Shown: positions 20,807 through 31,567 of the stretch, piece after piece | Numbering within the stretch: position 1 is the first letter of the stretch | Layout: the number at the start of each line of letters is the position of its first letter | NCBI GenBank assembly: GCA_016124895.1 | Contig: WGMU01000021.1 | Location: forward strand, 17,657-81,656 | DNA length: 64,000 bases | Reading direction: 5' to 3' | DNA from: a bacterium | GTDB lineage: Bacteria; Planctomycetota; Planctomycetia; Planctomycetales; Planctomycetaceae | The notes under the pieces: generated by a model | Told to the model about the DNA's origin: nothing | Seen by the model: the letters and a program-made list of their open reading frames with translations, nothing else | The model's database searches: none | Program-made: the position numbers and the translations under genes

Positions 20807-22843
20807 TCAGTTCGCCTCTGCCGTGTCAGACGTCTCTGATGACTCAGACTCGTCAGGCAGTTCCGCGGCCGGAACATCTCCCTCTGCCTTGCCAGGCTTG
20901 GGATGAGTACCGGGCACGATCTGCGGACCGGGATGATGCTCGTCGAGGATCCGTTTCAGATGATCGGCATCCATCGTCTCGACCTCAAGCAACTCGCGCG
21001 TCATCTGTTCGAGAACAGCGCGACGGCGACGCAGGATATCGAGCACCGTCGCATTGCACTCGTCGAGAATGCGTTTCACTTCGAGGTCGATCTCGCGGAT
21101 CGTCTGCTCGGCATGGACCGGCTCGGCGGCAGTGGTCACTCCGAGAAACGGATTCGATCGCGACTCGCTGTAGTGAATGCGACCGAGCTTCGGACTCATG
21201 CCGAACTCCGTGACCATACGCCGCGCGATATCAGTCGCTCGCTGCAGATCGTTCTGCGCACCGACTGACGTCTCGTTGTAGACGACGTCTTCAGCCGCAA
21301 TACCGCCCAGCAGGCAGCAGATCGAACTGACCAGCTCAGTCTGAGTCCGATTATGCCGTTCGCTGTCCGGCAGGTGCATCGTGTAGCCGAGTGCCTGACC
21401 TCGCGGAATGATGGAAATCTTGTGGACCGGGTCGGCATTCGGCAGGCTGCAGGCGATGAGCGCGTGCCCGCATTCGTGATACGCGGTGCGTTCTTTCTCT
21501 TCTTCGTCGAGCACTCGGCTCTGCTTTTCGAGGCCCGCGACAACGCGTTCAAATCCCTCTTCAAATTCCTTCATCGTGACGCACTTCAGGCTCTTCCGAG
21601 CGGCCAGCAGCGCTGCCTCGTTCACCAGATTCGCGAGGTCCGCACCGACAAAACCAGCGGTCAGCTTCGCAATCCGCGCCAGATCAACGGTCTCGTTGAT
21701 TTTGACCTTCGTTGAGTGGACCTTGAGAATCCGCTCCCGACCTTTGATATCCGGCCGGTCGACGATGACGTGCCGGTCAAACCGCCCCGGACGCAGCAGC
21801 GCGGGGTCGAGCACGTCGATCCGGTTTGTTGCGGCCATCACAATGACGCTCTGGTCGGAACCGAAACCGTCCATCTCGACCAGCAGTGCGTTGAGGGTCT
21901 GCTCGCGTTCGTCGTGACTGCCGGGCACTCCGGCGGAACGAGCCTTGCCGAGGGCGTCGAGTTCGTCGATGAAAATAATGCACGGCGATCGCTGAGCCGC
22001 CTGCTGGAACATATCACGCACGCGTGCCGCACCAACGCCGACGAACATCTCGACGAAATCGGACCCCGACAGACTGACGAAGGGAACTCCCGCTTCACCG
22101 GCGACCGCTTTCGCCAGCAGCGTCTTACCGGTGCCTGGCGGGCCGACCAGCAGCACACCTTTCGGAATACGGCCACCGAGTGCCTGGTACTTGCCCGGAG
22201 ACTTCAGAAACTCGACGACTTCCTTGAGTTCTTCAACGGCTTCGTCGATGCCTGCCACATCGTCAAACGTGATGCCCAGATCGTCCTGAGCGTAAACCTT
22301 GCCGCGACTCCGCCCGAATGCGAGCGCCGATCCGGCGCCCCCCATGCGGCGCAGCATCAGGATGAACAGCAGCACGAACGGGGCGGCAATCAGCAGCAGC
22401 AGGATGTAGGCATCCCAGTTGGAGGGTCCGGCTTCAAACTCGAAGCCGATGCCTTTCTTCTCCAGCAGTTCGCAGAGAGATTCGCGCGCTTCGGAGTGCA
22501 TTGAACCAGCGGGGATCTGAAATGTCTGCGGCTTGATCTTCGGTTCGGAACCGTCCTCAGGCACCGGCTGGTCCTGCCAAGTGATCGAGTTCAGCCGGAA
22601 CAGCAGTTCGTGGACGTTGGTCGGATTGAGTTCGCCCGACTCGACCTGTTTCTTGAACTCGCTGTAGCTGACGACTTTCGCGCTGCTGCGACCCGAGATC
22701 AGCGGGTAGAAGACCAGCAGAATTGTCGCGACGATCAGCAGGATCAGAATGATCCGATTCGACGCTGGCGACTCCGGCTTGCCCGGCGGCTTGCCCTTCT
22801 TCGGTTCTCCTGACTCCGGCGGAACCTGCTGCGAATCTGACAT
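20807..22843 (-). CDS. ftsH: ATP-dependent zinc metalloprotease FtsH
   Basis: 678 residues from the ATG at 22843 (MSDSQQVPP). Two membrane segments (about 31-50 and 132-152) flank a periplasmic domain. The AAA module has Walker A GPPGTGKT near 233, Walker [15 protein letters not shown] and the SRH segment. The zinc-binding motif HECGH is near 453-457. The N-terminus is Pro/Lys-rich and the C-terminus acidic ([13 protein letters not shown]). It degrades unassembled membrane and regulatory proteins. A planctomycete usually has several FtsH copies, so this need not be the only one. It is 202 bp downstream of the PFK gene on the same strand. Confidence 0.96.
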   Translation of the reverse strand: MSDSQQVPPESGEPKKGKPPGKPESPASNRIILILLIVATILLVFYPLISGRSSAKVVSYSEFKKQVESGELNPTNVHELLFRLNSITWQDQPVPEDGSEPKIKPQTFQIPAGSMHSEARESLCELLEKKGIGFEFEAGPSNWDAYILLLLIAAPFVLLFILMLRRMGGAGSALAFGRSRGKVYAQDDLGITFDDVAGIDEAVEELKEVVEFLKSPGKYQALGGRIPKGVLLVGPPGTGKTLLAKAVAGEAGVPFVSLSGSDFVEMFVGVGAARVRDMFQQAAQRSPCIIFIDELDALGKARSAGVPGSHDEREQTLNALLVEMDGFGSDQSVIVMAATNRIDVLDPALLRPGRFDRHVIVDRPDIKGRERILKVHSTKVKINETVDLARIAKLTAGFVGADLANLVNEAALLAARKSLKCVTMKEFEEGFERVVAGLEKQSRVLDEEEKERTAYHECGHALIACSLPNADPVHKISIIPRGQALGYTMHLPDSERHNRTQTELVSSICCLLGGIAAEDVVYNETSVGAQNDLQRATDIARRMVTEFGMSPKLGRIHYSESRSNPFLGVTTAAEPVHAEQTIREIDLEVKRILDECNATVLDILRRRRAVLEQMTRELLEVETMDADHLKRILDEHHPGPQIVPGTHPKPGKAEGDVPAAELPDESESSETSDTAEAN

Positions 22844-23044
22844 GCGGCGCTCATTCTGCAAAATCAATAGCGGACGTCTGTCCCGCGGGTTCTTTGAGCA
22901 AACTACCGGGACGCCTCTCGGCGAACTCTACGACAAGGCAGTTCCCGACCGACAGGCAAATTCTGGATTTCCGGGATTGGACAGTCGCCGTATCGTCGAG
23001 GTCGGCCTGCGCAGATTTGTGTCGGCCTGAACAAGACCGGCAGC

Positions 23045-24361
23045 TTATTGCACATAGGTTTCGAGGAATCGGGCGAGCTGATGGAAATCGCAGCCCGGCT
23101 CGATGTATCGCACGACGGTGACCAGGTCCTGCGGATTGACCAGTTCCTCGAACGGCACAAACCGCAGGTCGAGCTGGCCGACGATCGAGACCATTACTCC
23201 GTTCAACTTGTTCTCAACAATGGCCCGATAGGCACCGACTCCAAGCTGACTGCCGAGCATGACGTCAAACGCGGTGGGCGGAGCACAGCGAGATTCGTAG
23301 CCGAGTTGCAGTCCGGTGACTTTACGTGACTTACCGGTCTGCTCTCTGTACTCAGCCGCGACCAGTTTCGCAAACTGCTTGCCGAGGTCGACGTGTGCGA
23401 CCGAAATGTGACCGTGGTCGTCGCGAGGAATCCCTTCGAGCTGGCTGGATGGCATCATTTCGGCGAGTCCTTCGGCCAGAATGATCGTGCCATATCGCTT
23501 ATTGTACTTGTCCTCACGGACGCGCATCGTCTTGACAATGCGCTTCACGACACCGTCAATCCTCATGATCTTGCGGCTTTCTGTCGCTCCCGTCTTCGGG
23601 TTCGTCCACGATTCCTCGTCAGCCAGCTCGCCGGTGATATCTTCCACGCTGATCACGAGACTCGCTTCACTGGCGATCGCCGCCCCGTATGCCAGCCAAC
23701 CGGCACTGCGGCCCATTGACTCAGCGACGAAGTAACTTTCGCTGGCTTCGGCGTCAGCCAGCAGGTTGCGCAGTTCGCCGGCCAGAACCTCGACGGCGGT
23801 AAAATACCCGAATGTAAAATCGATCCCGTTGTAATCGTTGTCGATCGTTTTCGGGATGTGGACGACCGGCAGCTTCTTACTGCCTGCGGGCAGCGTCTCC
23901 TGGTAAAGCTTGAACTTGTTGGCGGTTTTCAGCGTGTCATCACCGCCAATCGAGACAAGCGCGTCGACGCCCAGAGACAGCAGGGCTTCGTAGGTCGTCT
24001 TCATGGGAGCCGTCTTTTCGGCGTCCTGCATATCAGCCATCGACTGGATCAGCTTGCCGGGGTTGGCTCGCGCAGTGCCGATGATGATGCCTCGCTGGTT
24101 GCGCGTCCGCTTCAGCTTGTGGCCATCGAGAATGACGTAATCGCGACCTTCCTGCAGCGGGTTGTCCGGACCGAACTCCATCAGGTGACGATAACCATGC
24201 AGGACGCCAACGGCTTCGATGCCACTCTTCTCGAACGATGAGGCGCAGGTTGAAATGACGGCGTTGGCGGCAGGAGCCGGGCCTCCGGAGAAGAGAATCG
24301 CAACGCGTTTGAAACTGTGCTCGACTTTTTCGGGATGCGCGAGCGGACGGGCCTGGGCCAT
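23045..24361 (-). CDS. 6-phosphofructokinase, pyrophosphate-dependent type
   Basis: 438 residues from the ATG at 24361 (MAQARPLAHPEK); the frame extends upstream into accC but that is spurious. Motifs: GGPAPAAN at 26-33, GGDD at 139-142 and PKTIDND at 170-176. The second Asp in GGDD and the Lys in PKT are the signature of PPi-dependent enzymes; ATP-PFKs have GGDG and PGTIDND. MGRSAGWLA binds fructose 6-phosphate. Catalyses the reversible phosphorylation of fructose 6-phosphate. It follows accC on the same strand by 100 bp. Whether PPi is used in vivo rests on these residues. Confidence 0.9.
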   Translation of the reverse strand: MAQARPLAHPEKVEHSFKRVAILFSGGPAPAANAVISTCASSFEKSGIEAVGVLHGYRHLMEFGPDNPLQEGRDYVILDGHKLKRTRNQRGIIIGTARANPGKLIQSMADMQDAEKTAPMKTTYEALLSLGVDALVSIGGDDTLKTANKFKLYQETLPAGSKKLPVVHIPKTIDNDYNGIDFTFGYFTAVEVLAGELRNLLADAEASESYFVAESMGRSAGWLAYGAAIASEASLVISVEDITGELADEESWTNPKTGATESRKIMRIDGVVKRIVKTMRVREDKYNKRYGTIILAEGLAEMMPSSQLEGIPRDDHGHISVAHVDLGKQFAKLVAAEYREQTGKSRKVTGLQLGYESRCAPPTAFDVMLGSQLGVGAYRAIVENKLNGVMVSIVGQLDLRFVPFEELVNPQDLVTVVRYIEPGCDFHQLARFLETYVQ

Positions 24362-24461
24362 CGAACTAACTCCTGAGTCTCTCAGCTTGTCGTGTGATTG
24401 AGGTTTCTGCCTGTGGCGCCAAACTGCTCTGACTGCCACTGAAAAACGGTGGATGCCTGGC

Positions 24462-25820
24462 TCACTCGGCTGGAATGAACTGATCGATCGTCCGTTCCAG
24501 CCAGCGAGTGTCAACTTCGCCATTGGCAAAGGCCGGGTCACGCAGAATCTGCTTGAGCAGCGGAATCGTTGTGGCGACGCCTTCGATGACAAATTCATCC
24601 AGCGCCCGCAACATGCACGCAATCGCCTGTTCGCGGGTCGGACGATGCACGATCAGCTTGCCAACCATCGAATCGTAATAGGGGCTGATGCGATAGCCCT
24701 CGTGAACGTGCGAATCAAACCGCACGCCGCGGCCACCGGGCACTCGCAGTTTTGTGATCGTTCCGGGACTGCCCCGGAAATCATGATTCGGGTCTTCTGC
24801 GTTAATGCGAACTTCGATCGCTGAACCGTTGCGAGGGATGTCATCCTGCGTGAAGCTCAGTTTTTCACCTGCCGCCACGCGGATCTGTTCTTCGATCAGG
24901 TCGATTCCGGAAACCTGCTCCGAAACCGGATGTTCAACCTGAATCCGCGCATTAACTTCGATGAAGTAGAAATTGAAATCCCTGTCAACGATGAACTCGA
25001 CGGTGCCGGCATTGTCGTAATCCGCTGACCTGATGAGCCGGCACGCCGATTCGCAGATCGACTGCCGCACGGCTTCGGGAAGATTCGGCGCTGGCGATTC
25101 CTCAATCAGCTTCTGGTGCTTACGCTGCGTTGAGCAGTCACGTTCCCACAGATGGAGAACGTGACCGTGCCGGTCGGCCAGGATCTGCACCTCAATATGC
25201 CGCGGGTTCTCAACGTACTTTTCGAGATAGACTCCGGCGTTCTTGAACGCCTTCTCGGCTTCCTGAGCGGCGTTTTTCAGGCCGCTTTTGAGGTCGTCAA
25301 CATTGCGGGCAACCCGCATCCCCTTACCGCCGCCGCCAGCCGTTGCCTTGATTAGAACGGGATAGCCGATTTCCTCGGCAATGCGGACAGCTTCAGCTTC
25401 GCTGGTGATGAGGCCGTCGCTGCCTGGCACAACCGGAACATCGGCGGCCATCGCCATCTGACGGGCGGCGACCTTGTCGCCCAGCTTGTTCATCGCTTCG
25501 TGCGGAGGGCCGATGAACTCGATATCACACTCGCGACAGATGCGGGCAAATTCGGCGTTCTCCGCCAGAAAGCCGTATCCGGGATGAATTGCCTGCGCGT
25601 TCCCGATCTCGGCAGCAGCGATGATATTGTTGAAAAAGAGATAGCTGTTCGTCGAAGGCGCAGGTCCGATGCAGTACTTCTCGTCAGCCAGTTCGAGATA
25701 GTGCGCTCCGCGGTCGGCCTCACTGAAAACCGCCACGGATTCAATCCCGAGTTCCCGACAGGCACGGATCACGCGCAGAGCGATTTCACCACGATTCGCG
25801 ACAAGGATGCGCTGAAACAT
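24462..25820 (-). CDS. accC: Acetyl-CoA carboxylase, biotin carboxylase subunit
   Basis: 452 residues, the usual length. [25 protein letters not shown] opens the N-terminal domain; the ATP-grasp glycine-rich loop is [12 protein letters not shown], and catalytic segments [16 protein letters not shown] ([18 protein letters not shown]) and [23 protein letters not shown] are intact. It carboxylates biotin on AccB, the first step of fatty-acid synthesis. accB lies 243 bp upstream on the same strand, but an intrinsic terminator sits between them. Confidence 0.97.
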   Translation of the reverse strand: MFQRILVANRGEIALRVIRACRELGIESVAVFSEADRGAHYLELADEKYCIGPAPSTNSYLFFNNIIAAAEIGNAQAIHPGYGFLAENAEFARICRECDIEFIGPPHEAMNKLGDKVAARQMAMAADVPVVPGSDGLITSEAEAVRIAEEIGYPVLIKATAGGGGKGMRVARNVDDLKSGLKNAAQEAEKAFKNAGVYLEKYVENPRHIEVQILADRHGHVLHLWERDCSTQRKHQKLIEESPAPNLPEAVRQSICESACRLIRSADYDNAGTVEFIVDRDFNFYFIEVNARIQVEHPVSEQVSGIDLIEEQIRVAAGEKLSFTQDDIPRNGSAIEVRINAEDPNHDFRGSPGTITKLRVPGGRGVRFDSHVHEGYRISPYYDSMVGKLIVHRPTREQAIACMLRALDEFVIEGVATTIPLLKQILRDPAFANGEVDTRWLERTIDQFIPAE

Positions 25821-25952
25821 AGGCGTCCAACGAATTCGGTTTGAGGAGTGTCTGCTCGACCCGTTCCGACTGAGAACCGGGCTTCAGCCAAACTGGACAG
25901 CGACGTGTGAACTGTCAGCGGCCCGGATCAGTCGTGAGACGGAGTCGTTCTG

Positions 25953-25992
25953 AAAAAAGAGCCTGTCCGACGGCAATTTCGGTCGAACAGGC
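25953..25992 (-). terminator. Intrinsic terminator/attenuator between accB and accC
   Basis: On the minus strand GCCTGTTCGAC (25992-25982) pairs with GTCGGACAGGC (25971-25961) through 11 bp with one U-G wobble. A TC then six T (25958-25953) follow. The orientation would end accB transcripts before accC. Confidence 0.75.
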
Positions 25993-26063
25993 ACGGCATC
26001 ATTCCATCACATCCTGGTTGTGAGCGGCGGCTGGCCGGTCCGTTCACCTGTCGATTCCCGTCG

Positions 26064-26549
26064 TCAGTTGGGGCGGACTCGAAACAGCGGCTGGCCGGAC
26101 TCAACCGGATCACCATTATTGACAAGGATTTCTTCAATCGTGCCGCTGACGTCCGCTGTGATCTGATTGAAGACTTTCATCGCCTCAACGATACAGACAA
26201 CAGTGTCCGGTCCAACTTTCGACCCCTTCTGCACAAACACCGGGTCTTCCGGGCTGGGTGACGAATAAAACGTTCCGACAATCGGGCTCTTGATTGCGGG
26301 CAGGTCGCTGGCAGGGGCAGGCGTCGGTGCTGCGTGAGCTGCCGGTGCCGCTGCAACTGCCACAGGTGCGGGAGCCGGAGCGGCTGGAACGTACTGGACA
26401 GTCTCCTGACCACCGCGTCGCAACCGCCACTGCTCGGAGCCATGACGAAGATGAACTTCGCTCAGCCCGTGCTTTTCCATCAGCTCAATCAGTTCCTTGA
26501 GCTTTTCGAGATTGAAGGACTCGCTCGCAGTTCCAGCATTCTCAGCCAT
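26064..26549 (-). CDS. accB: Acetyl-CoA carboxylase biotin carboxyl carrier protein
   Basis: 161 residues. The N-terminal helical part ([26 protein letters not shown]) is typical of AccB, then an Ala/Pro linker ([24 protein letters not shown]). The biotinyl domain has [39 protein letters not shown], with the biotinylated Lys in EAMK near 125. It carries carboxybiotin between AccC and the carboxyltransferase. The terminator just downstream separates it from accC. Confidence 0.97.
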   Translation of the reverse strand: MAENAGTASESFNLEKLKELIELMEKHGLSEVHLRHGSEQWRLRRGGQETVQYVPAAPAPAPVAVAAAPAAHAAPTPAPASDLPAIKSPIVGTFYSSPSPEDPVFVQKGSKVGPDTVVCIVEAMKVFNQITADVSGTIEEILVNNGDPVESGQPLFRVRPN

Positions 26550-26812
26550 ATGGCAAACCCTTTTCGGGGGAACGGGTTACGGAGTCGAGAAGAACCTGTC
26601 ACGGTTTCAGTCACCAGACCGGCAGTTCTGAGAAAAGCGTCACTGGATGTCAGCATTTCCCTGGCACGCGCAAATCAGCGCGCGATGCTACTCGTGACCT
26701 GACGGTGTTTCAACTCAGCCGGATCGACTCAGTTTTCGGAACTCGCACGCCTATAACGCGTTACGAATCACTGATACGTCCATTGGACGAGTCATTGTCT
26801 CAGACGGTGAGA

Positions 26813-27406
26813 TCACCGCAGCCGGCCGTAGTAAAACTCGGCAAGATCAACAGCATTCAGAATCTGCCCTGTCCGGTCGATTTCGCGACCGTTCTCCAGC
26901 AGGACGATCGTCGGCAACGCCGTGATTCCATAGCGGGAAATCAGGTCCGGATGCTGATCCGAATCGACCAGTCGGAAGTGATCGGTGTTCTGCTCGCCAA
27001 TCCGCCAGTTGACTTCACGCAGCTTCGGCCAGGCAGGATTCAACAACTGGCAGGCGCCACACCAGGTCGCCTTGAAAACCAGGATCTGACGTTTGGGAAC
27101 TCTGGGAGTCGCCGGCACGTCGGGAGCCTGGTCAGAATCCTGCACAGCGGCGGCCTGGGCAGTTGCCTTTGCTGCTTCCTGAGCATCGAGTGCGAAACCT
27201 GTCAGATCAATCATCTGACCGCTGATCGTCGACGGCGCCGACGTCCCATCGGACGGGAGCGTCGGTGCGAGACTGGCTCGCGATTCGTTGACTGCTGTTT
27301 GAGCGGACGCTGCCGCAGTTGAACTCAAATCTGATTTCGAGGGGACCATCGACACGCTCAGCAGTGTGCCGATCAGTAAACCGCTGATTGGATTCATGGA
27401 TGCCAT
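26813..27406 (-). CDS. Exported thioredoxin-fold protein
   Basis: 197 residues. The N-terminus is hydrophobic (SGLLIGTLLSVSMV) and probably a signal peptide or anchor, followed by a low-complexity Ala/Ser/Thr-rich linker up to about 105. The thioredoxin domain has QILVFKATWCGACQLLNPAWPKLRE with the redox pair Cys116/Cys119 (WCGAC), and the cis-Pro segment ITALPTIVLL. Likely a periplasmic disulfide reductase or cytochrome-maturation-type thioredoxin. It lies upstream of accB on the same strand with a 263 bp gap and is divergent from rtcB. Confidence 0.85.
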   Translation of the reverse strand: MASMNPISGLLIGTLLSVSMVPSKSDLSSTAAASAQTAVNESRASLAPTLPSDGTSAPSTISGQMIDLTGFALDAQEAAKATAQAAAVQDSDQAPDVPATPRVPKRQILVFKATWCGACQLLNPAWPKLREVNWRIGEQNTDHFRLVDSDQHPDLISRYGITALPTIVLLENGREIDRTGQILNAVDLAEFYYGRLR

Positions 27407-27823
27407 CCTGACATAAACATGTTTCGAGACGGTGCGAACGCGGACCGTCCGCGGGATCTGTACCGAAGTGGCGCCGGTGATCGACAGACGCGACGTCAGC
27501 AGGACAGTCGCGCGAGCGATCAGGAACAGATCGCTCGTCAGGCAGAGGCCCGTTGGCAGCAGCCGGATTTCGGTCAGAATCCGACAGCGCCCACATCTCA
27601 GAGGTCAATCGGGGCGGGACATTGGCGAAATCCCCCGGCCGCTGCAATCGTTAATCTTCAACTTCTCCAACTTCTTTCACCCGGTCGTCTGAATCTGTCC
27701 GAGCTGCTCAGAATCTCCAGAAACCTGCGAACGCGGATTTTCCCACCCCTGTCCCACCGCGACCGAAATTGAAGTCAAGGCGTTAACCCGAGGCTCCAGG
27801 AGCCAACTCCAGAAAGCACTGTA
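27407..27823. other. Divergent intergenic region between thioredoxin-fold gene and rtcB
   Basis: No convincing gene is seen; short frames on both strands are Arg/Gln-rich and unconserved. A small palindrome GGCTCCAGGAGCC lies shortly before the rtcB ATG and may include its ribosome site. Promoters for both genes must be here, but I cannot define -35/-10 boxes with confidence. Confidence 0.5.
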
Positions 27824-29287
27824 ATGGGCAAGTCAGATTTCACCGGACCGCTTGAACGCGTCAACGAGTACCTGTGGCGGATTCCGCGATCCTATAAGCC
27901 GGAGATGCGCGTCGACGGTCTGATTTACGCCAGCGATGCACTGGTGGAACTGCTCCGTGGCGATCAGGCACCCGAGCAGGTGGCGAATGTCGCAACACTG
28001 CCTGGGATTCAGGTCGCAAGTCTCGCCATGCCGGACATTCACTGGGGTTACGGTTTCACCATCGGCGGCGTCTGCGCGACCGATCCAGATGAAGGCGGCG
28101 TCATCTCGCCGGGGGGCGTCGGTTACGACATCAACTGCGGCGTCCGACTGATTCGCTCGAACCTGTTCTACCAGGACGTCAAGCCGTTTCAGCAGCGGCT
28201 GGTCGACGAACTCTTCAAAGCCGTGCCGACGGGCACCGGCCGCAAGGGCAAGTACCGCTTCGAGCCCAACGAACTGCGGCGGCTGATGGGTGAGGGTGTT
28301 CCATTTCTCAAGGACCGCGGACTCGCCACTGACGCCGACATCGAATTCACTGAGGCTCATGGCTGCCTGGACGGCGCCGATCCAGACCTCGTCAGTGATC
28401 GCGCTCTCGAACGCGGCGCCAGTCAGTGCGGAACGCTGGGGTCGGGAAACCACTTCCTCGAAGTGCAGATCGTCGACTCAATCTTCGATGCGCACGCTGC
28501 CGAAGTCATGGGCCTCGAAAAAGACATGGTCTGCGTGATGATCCACTCCGGTTCACGCGGACTCGGTTATCAGGTCTGCGATGATGCACTGCGACTGCTC
28601 CGCGGAATCCCCGAGAAATATGGAATCGAACTGCCCGACAGGCAGCTTGCGTGTGCTCCGGTCAACAGCCCGGAAGGCAGCCATTACCTCGGAGCAATGC
28701 GGGCCGCAGCCAATTATGCGTGGTGTAACCGCCAGCTTCTGATGTGGCAGGCGCGCGAGGTCTTCGCGCGCGTCTTCGACGATTCCTGGCAGAGTCTGCA
28801 GATGGGTCTGGTCTACGACGTCGCGCACAACATCGCGAAGTTCGAGGAGCACTCAATCGAGGCGGCACGCAAGCGCGTCTGGGTCCATCGCAAAGGCGCG
28901 ACGCGTGCATTTCCGCCCGGCCATCCCGAGATTCCCGATCGTTATCGCGAGATCGGACAACCCGTCCTCATCCCCGGCGACATGGGCCGCGCGAGCTGGG
29001 TGCTTGTCGGACAGCCGGGCAGCATGGAGCAGACGTTTGGCACGACCTGTCACGGCGCCGGCCGCGTGATGAGCCGCACAAAAGCCGTCCGCGAAGCCAA
29101 AGGCCGCCGCATTGACCAGGAGCTGAAGCAGCGCGGGGTGATCGCTCGCGCCCAGAGCTGGAAGGGCCTCGCCGAAGAACAGCCCGACGCCTACAAGGAC
29201 GTCAACCTGGTCGTCGATGTCGTCCACTCCGCTGGCCTGTCAAAGAAGGTCGCCCGGATGCGCCCGATTGGAGTCATCAAGGGGTGA
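27824..29287 (+). CDS. rtcB: RtcB-family RNA ligase
   Basis: 487 residues, near full length. Conserved metal and guanylylation segments are present: GIQVASLAMPDIHWGYGFTIGGV, SPGGVGYDINCGVRLIRS (Asp and Cys ligands), GTLGSGNHFLEVQ, MIHSGSRGLGYQV and CHGAGRVMSRTKA (the His that carries GMP). The C-terminus DVNLVVDVVHSAGLSKKVARMRPIGVIKG is typical. It joins RNA 3'-phosphate and 5'-OH ends using GTP and Mn. No archease, RtcA or RtcR is seen nearby, so the role in tRNA repair versus splicing is open. Confidence 0.96.
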   Translation: MGKSDFTGPLERVNEYLWRIPRSYKPEMRVDGLIYASDALVELLRGDQAPEQVANVATLPGIQVASLAMPDIHWGYGFTIGGVCATDPDEGGVISPGGVGYDINCGVRLIRSNLFYQDVKPFQQRLVDELFKAVPTGTGRKGKYRFEPNELRRLMGEGVPFLKDRGLATDADIEFTEAHGCLDGADPDLVSDRALERGASQCGTLGSGNHFLEVQIVDSIFDAHAAEVMGLEKDMVCVMIHSGSRGLGYQVCDDALRLLRGIPEKYGIELPDRQLACAPVNSPEGSHYLGAMRAAANYAWCNRQLLMWQAREVFARVFDDSWQSLQMGLVYDVAHNIAKFEEHSIEAARKRVWVHRKGATRAFPPGHPEIPDRYREIGQPVLIPGDMGRASWVLVGQPGSMEQTFGTTCHGAGRVMSRTKAVREAKGRRIDQELKQRGVIARAQSWKGLAEEQPDAYKDVNLVVDVVHSAGLSKKVARMRPIGVIKG

Positions 29288-29370
29288 TGCCTTCGTTTTG
29301 TCGTGAAGCTGTGGCTGAACCAGCGCGACGGGCCTGCCTCGCGGAACGAGGCGCCACTGTGCGTTCCAAC

Positions 29371-30231
29371 TTATCGCACCGCCGGCTCAGCGTCGAAAAC
29401 GGCGTCCTCCACGTCGACGCCCGCGGCTTCCTGGATCAGCATCGAGAAATCGCGATTCGCCCGAGTCTCAGCGCCGATTACTCGCACGCGTGAGCTGCCG
29501 GCGACGGTCAGGCCGGCGCGACCGTTTTCCACCAGCGTGACGTTTCTCAGCGTCACGTTTGACGCGCGGTCATGGACATTGATCCCGTCGAGCCGGAAGT
29601 GCTGAATGGTGAGGTTCGAAATCACGACGTGCCGCACGTCGCACAGCGTGATACCGCACTGCTTCTGAGCAATCCCGAACGACTGCTCGCGCGGATCGGC
29701 GTTGTGTTCCGCCTGAAAGTACATCACGCCGCGCCAGACACACCACTGATTTTCATTCAGCTCCGGAAGTTCATGCCAGACGCCTCCCTCTGTCGCTCGC
29801 AGTTCGGAAACGGCCGCACCATCTTTCACCAGTTGATAGTGCCCCTTGCGGTACGGAGTCACCTTCCACAGGTCACTGCCGACCTCTTCCCAGGCTTCAA
29901 ACGGCAGCGCCATTGCCCCGGACAAAACCGCTCCGTTGCCTTCGACACGAAACGGCCGCGCTGCACTGCCACTCGCCCGCCGCCCGTCCAGCGTCACTTC
30001 ATCGAAGTACGGTGCTCCGGTATTCGCCAGCACAATGACGTCCGACTGTGACGCCAGCCGCAGCGCCCGCGAGATCGTCCGCACAGGCCCGGCAAATGTG
30101 CCGATCGTCTCGGACGCACTGCCGTCGTTGCGGTCCGCTCCAGTCTCGTTATTCACGAAGATGTTCTCTGCGAGCACGGAGCAGGGAGCAGCGAACAGAG
30201 CCAGCATCACAATCGCCAGAGTCAGTCTCAT
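29371..30231 (-). CDS. Exported right-handed beta-helix protein, short
   Basis: 286 residues with a signal peptide (MRLTLAIVMLALFAAPCSVLA). IFVNNETGADRNDGSASE and GPVRTISRALRLASQSDVIVLANTG are the usual opening of secreted pectate-lyase-like beta-helix proteins. Later coils include HVVISNLTIQHFRLDGINVHDRASNVTLRNVTLVENGRAGLTVAGSSRVRVIG. Homologues of this style are usually much longer, so the protein looks C-terminally short; the stop comes within the helix at 29371. A role in polysaccharide binding or cleavage is inference. Convergent with rtcB. Confidence 0.75.
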   Translation of the reverse strand: MRLTLAIVMLALFAAPCSVLAENIFVNNETGADRNDGSASETIGTFAGPVRTISRALRLASQSDVIVLANTGAPYFDEVTLDGRRASGSAARPFRVEGNGAVLSGAMALPFEAWEEVGSDLWKVTPYRKGHYQLVKDGAAVSELRATEGGVWHELPELNENQWCVWRGVMYFQAEHNADPREQSFGIAQKQCGITLCDVRHVVISNLTIQHFRLDGINVHDRASNVTLRNVTLVENGRAGLTVAGSSRVRVIGAETRANRDFSMLIQEAAGVDVEDAVFDAEPAVR

Positions 30232-30259
30232 TGCGGCATTCTCGTGTCGAGGTCATTGC

Positions 30260-30312
30260 GTGTGCCACTGGCTCTGCAGTGTCTGAGCCCACTGGCAGAG
30301 CCGGTGGCACAC
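30260..30312. repeat. Palindromic repeat, GTGTGCCACTGG type
   Basis: GTGTGCCACTGGCTCTGC (30260-30277) and GCAGAGCCGGTGGCACAC (30295-30312) form an 18-bp stem with one G-T wobble and a 17-base loop. It shares the GTGCCACTG / CAGTGGCAC core with 45036-45096. It lies between two minus-strand genes, 107 bp after the dehydrogenase gene frame begins upstream of it, and has no T-run. Confidence 0.8.
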
Positions 30313-30419
30313 GCCGGAACAGACTTGATGCGCCGGAACCTGACGCGCACTCGCGGAAGCATCAGATCGAACATCGGCAAACGGCGGCTCCCCTGCCCCG
30401 ACCGATCCGCGATGAAGCC

Positions 30420-31370
30420 TCACTTCACAACAACGCGGTACGGCAGTTCGGTCCCGGCAAGACCTGCCGCCAGGTTCTCAACCGTCATTTCCAGCATTCT
30501 TTGCCTGGTCCGGTGAGACGCGCTGCCCAGGTGCGGTGCGATGACCAGGTTCTTCAGAGTCAGCAACGGATGATCGCGCGGCAGCGGTTCGGGATCCGTG
30601 ACGTCCAGAGCAGCGCCGCGGATGCGCCCAGCTTTGAGGATTTCGTAAAGGTCGTCGGTTTTAACGACGGGGCCGCGGGCCATGTTGATCAGCGTCGCCG
30701 ATGGTTTCATCAGTTCGAGCTGCTCGCGGCCGATCAGGCCCGACGTCTCAGAAGTCAGCGGGCAGTTCAGTGCGACGAAGTCACTCTCGCGGAGCAGATC
30801 GTCGAGCGATCGATACTCGACTCCCAGTTCGGCCTCGGCCGCTTCGTCGCGCCGCCGGTTGTGGTAGAGGATCGGCATCTCAAACGCGCGCGCCCGCTTC
30901 GCGACTTCCTTACCAATCCGCCCCATCCCAACGATCCCCAGCGTGCTGCCGGTGACCTCGTGCCCGATCAGAATCGACGGGTCGTAATGTGTGAACTCGG
31001 GACCGCGCGCGAACTCGTCGCCAATCACGATGTTCCGCGCTGAGGCCATCAGCAGTGCGATCGTCATGTCGGCGGTTGCTGCGTCCAGACAACCCGGCGT
31101 ATTGCCGACGGGGATGCCTCGCGCCGCGGCATCCGCGACGACGATATGGTCAACGCCGACGCCGTGATTGCTGATGACCTTGAGATTCGGCATCCGGTCC
31201 ATCAGCGCGCCGTCAACGCGCGGATGCCCGTACGTGATGACACCAACGCTGTTCACCAGCGCGGACGATCCCTCAGTCTCGTCCCACGGAAAAATCTGAT
31301 AGCCATCTCCCAGCAGATCGAGCAGCGGTTGCGGAAGTCCGTCTCCCATGATCGGTATCAGTGCAGTCAT
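30420..31370 (-). CDS. D-isomer-specific 2-hydroxyacid dehydrogenase
   Basis: 316 residues. The NAD-binding Rossmann motif is [19 protein letters not shown]. Catalytic residues are visible as Arg in NMARGPVV, Glu in DVTDPEPLP, and His in APHLGSASH. The substrate part includes [29 protein letters not shown]. The set matches phosphoglycerate dehydrogenase and glyoxylate/hydroxypyruvate reductase relatives; no regulatory ACT domain is present, so it is unlikely to be the serine-pathway SerA. Substrate not predictable. Confidence 0.9.
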   Translation of the reverse strand: MTALIPIMGDGLPQPLLDLLGDGYQIFPWDETEGSSALVNSVGVITYGHPRVDGALMDRMPNLKVISNHGVGVDHIVVADAAARGIPVGNTPGCLDAATADMTIALLMASARNIVIGDEFARGPEFTHYDPSILIGHEVTGSTLGIVGMGRIGKEVAKRARAFEMPILYHNRRRDEAAEAELGVEYRSLDDLLRESDFVALNCPLTSETSGLIGREQLELMKPSATLINMARGPVVKTDDLYEILKAGRIRGAALDVTDPEPLPRDHPLLTLKNLVIAPHLGSASHRTRQRMLEMTVENLAAGLAGTELPYRVVVK

Positions 31371-31415
31371 CGGATCACTTTCTGATTCGTAAGACAGCGT
31401 GGCGCGGAGACGCAG

Positions 31416-31490
31416 GGGGTCGGGAGTCTTTTTCGGTCAACGGCAATTGGCAGCAAGTGAAGCTGCACACCCAAAAAGACTCCCGACTCC
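31416..31490. repeat. Long inverted repeat with GGGAGTC arms
   Basis: GGGGTCGGGAGTCTTTTT (31416-31433) pairs with AAAAAGACTCCCGACTCC (31473-31490): 18 positions with one G-T wobble and a 39-base loop. Because the arms end in T5/A5 it could terminate in neither or both directions; it also looks like a mobile palindromic element. Confidence 0.75.
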
Positions 31491-31567
31491 TGCACCATGC
31501 GCGACCCAGTCAGCACACGGCGGTCGCTCGACAGTCTGAAGTGAACGACCTACGCTGGCAAACCTCT

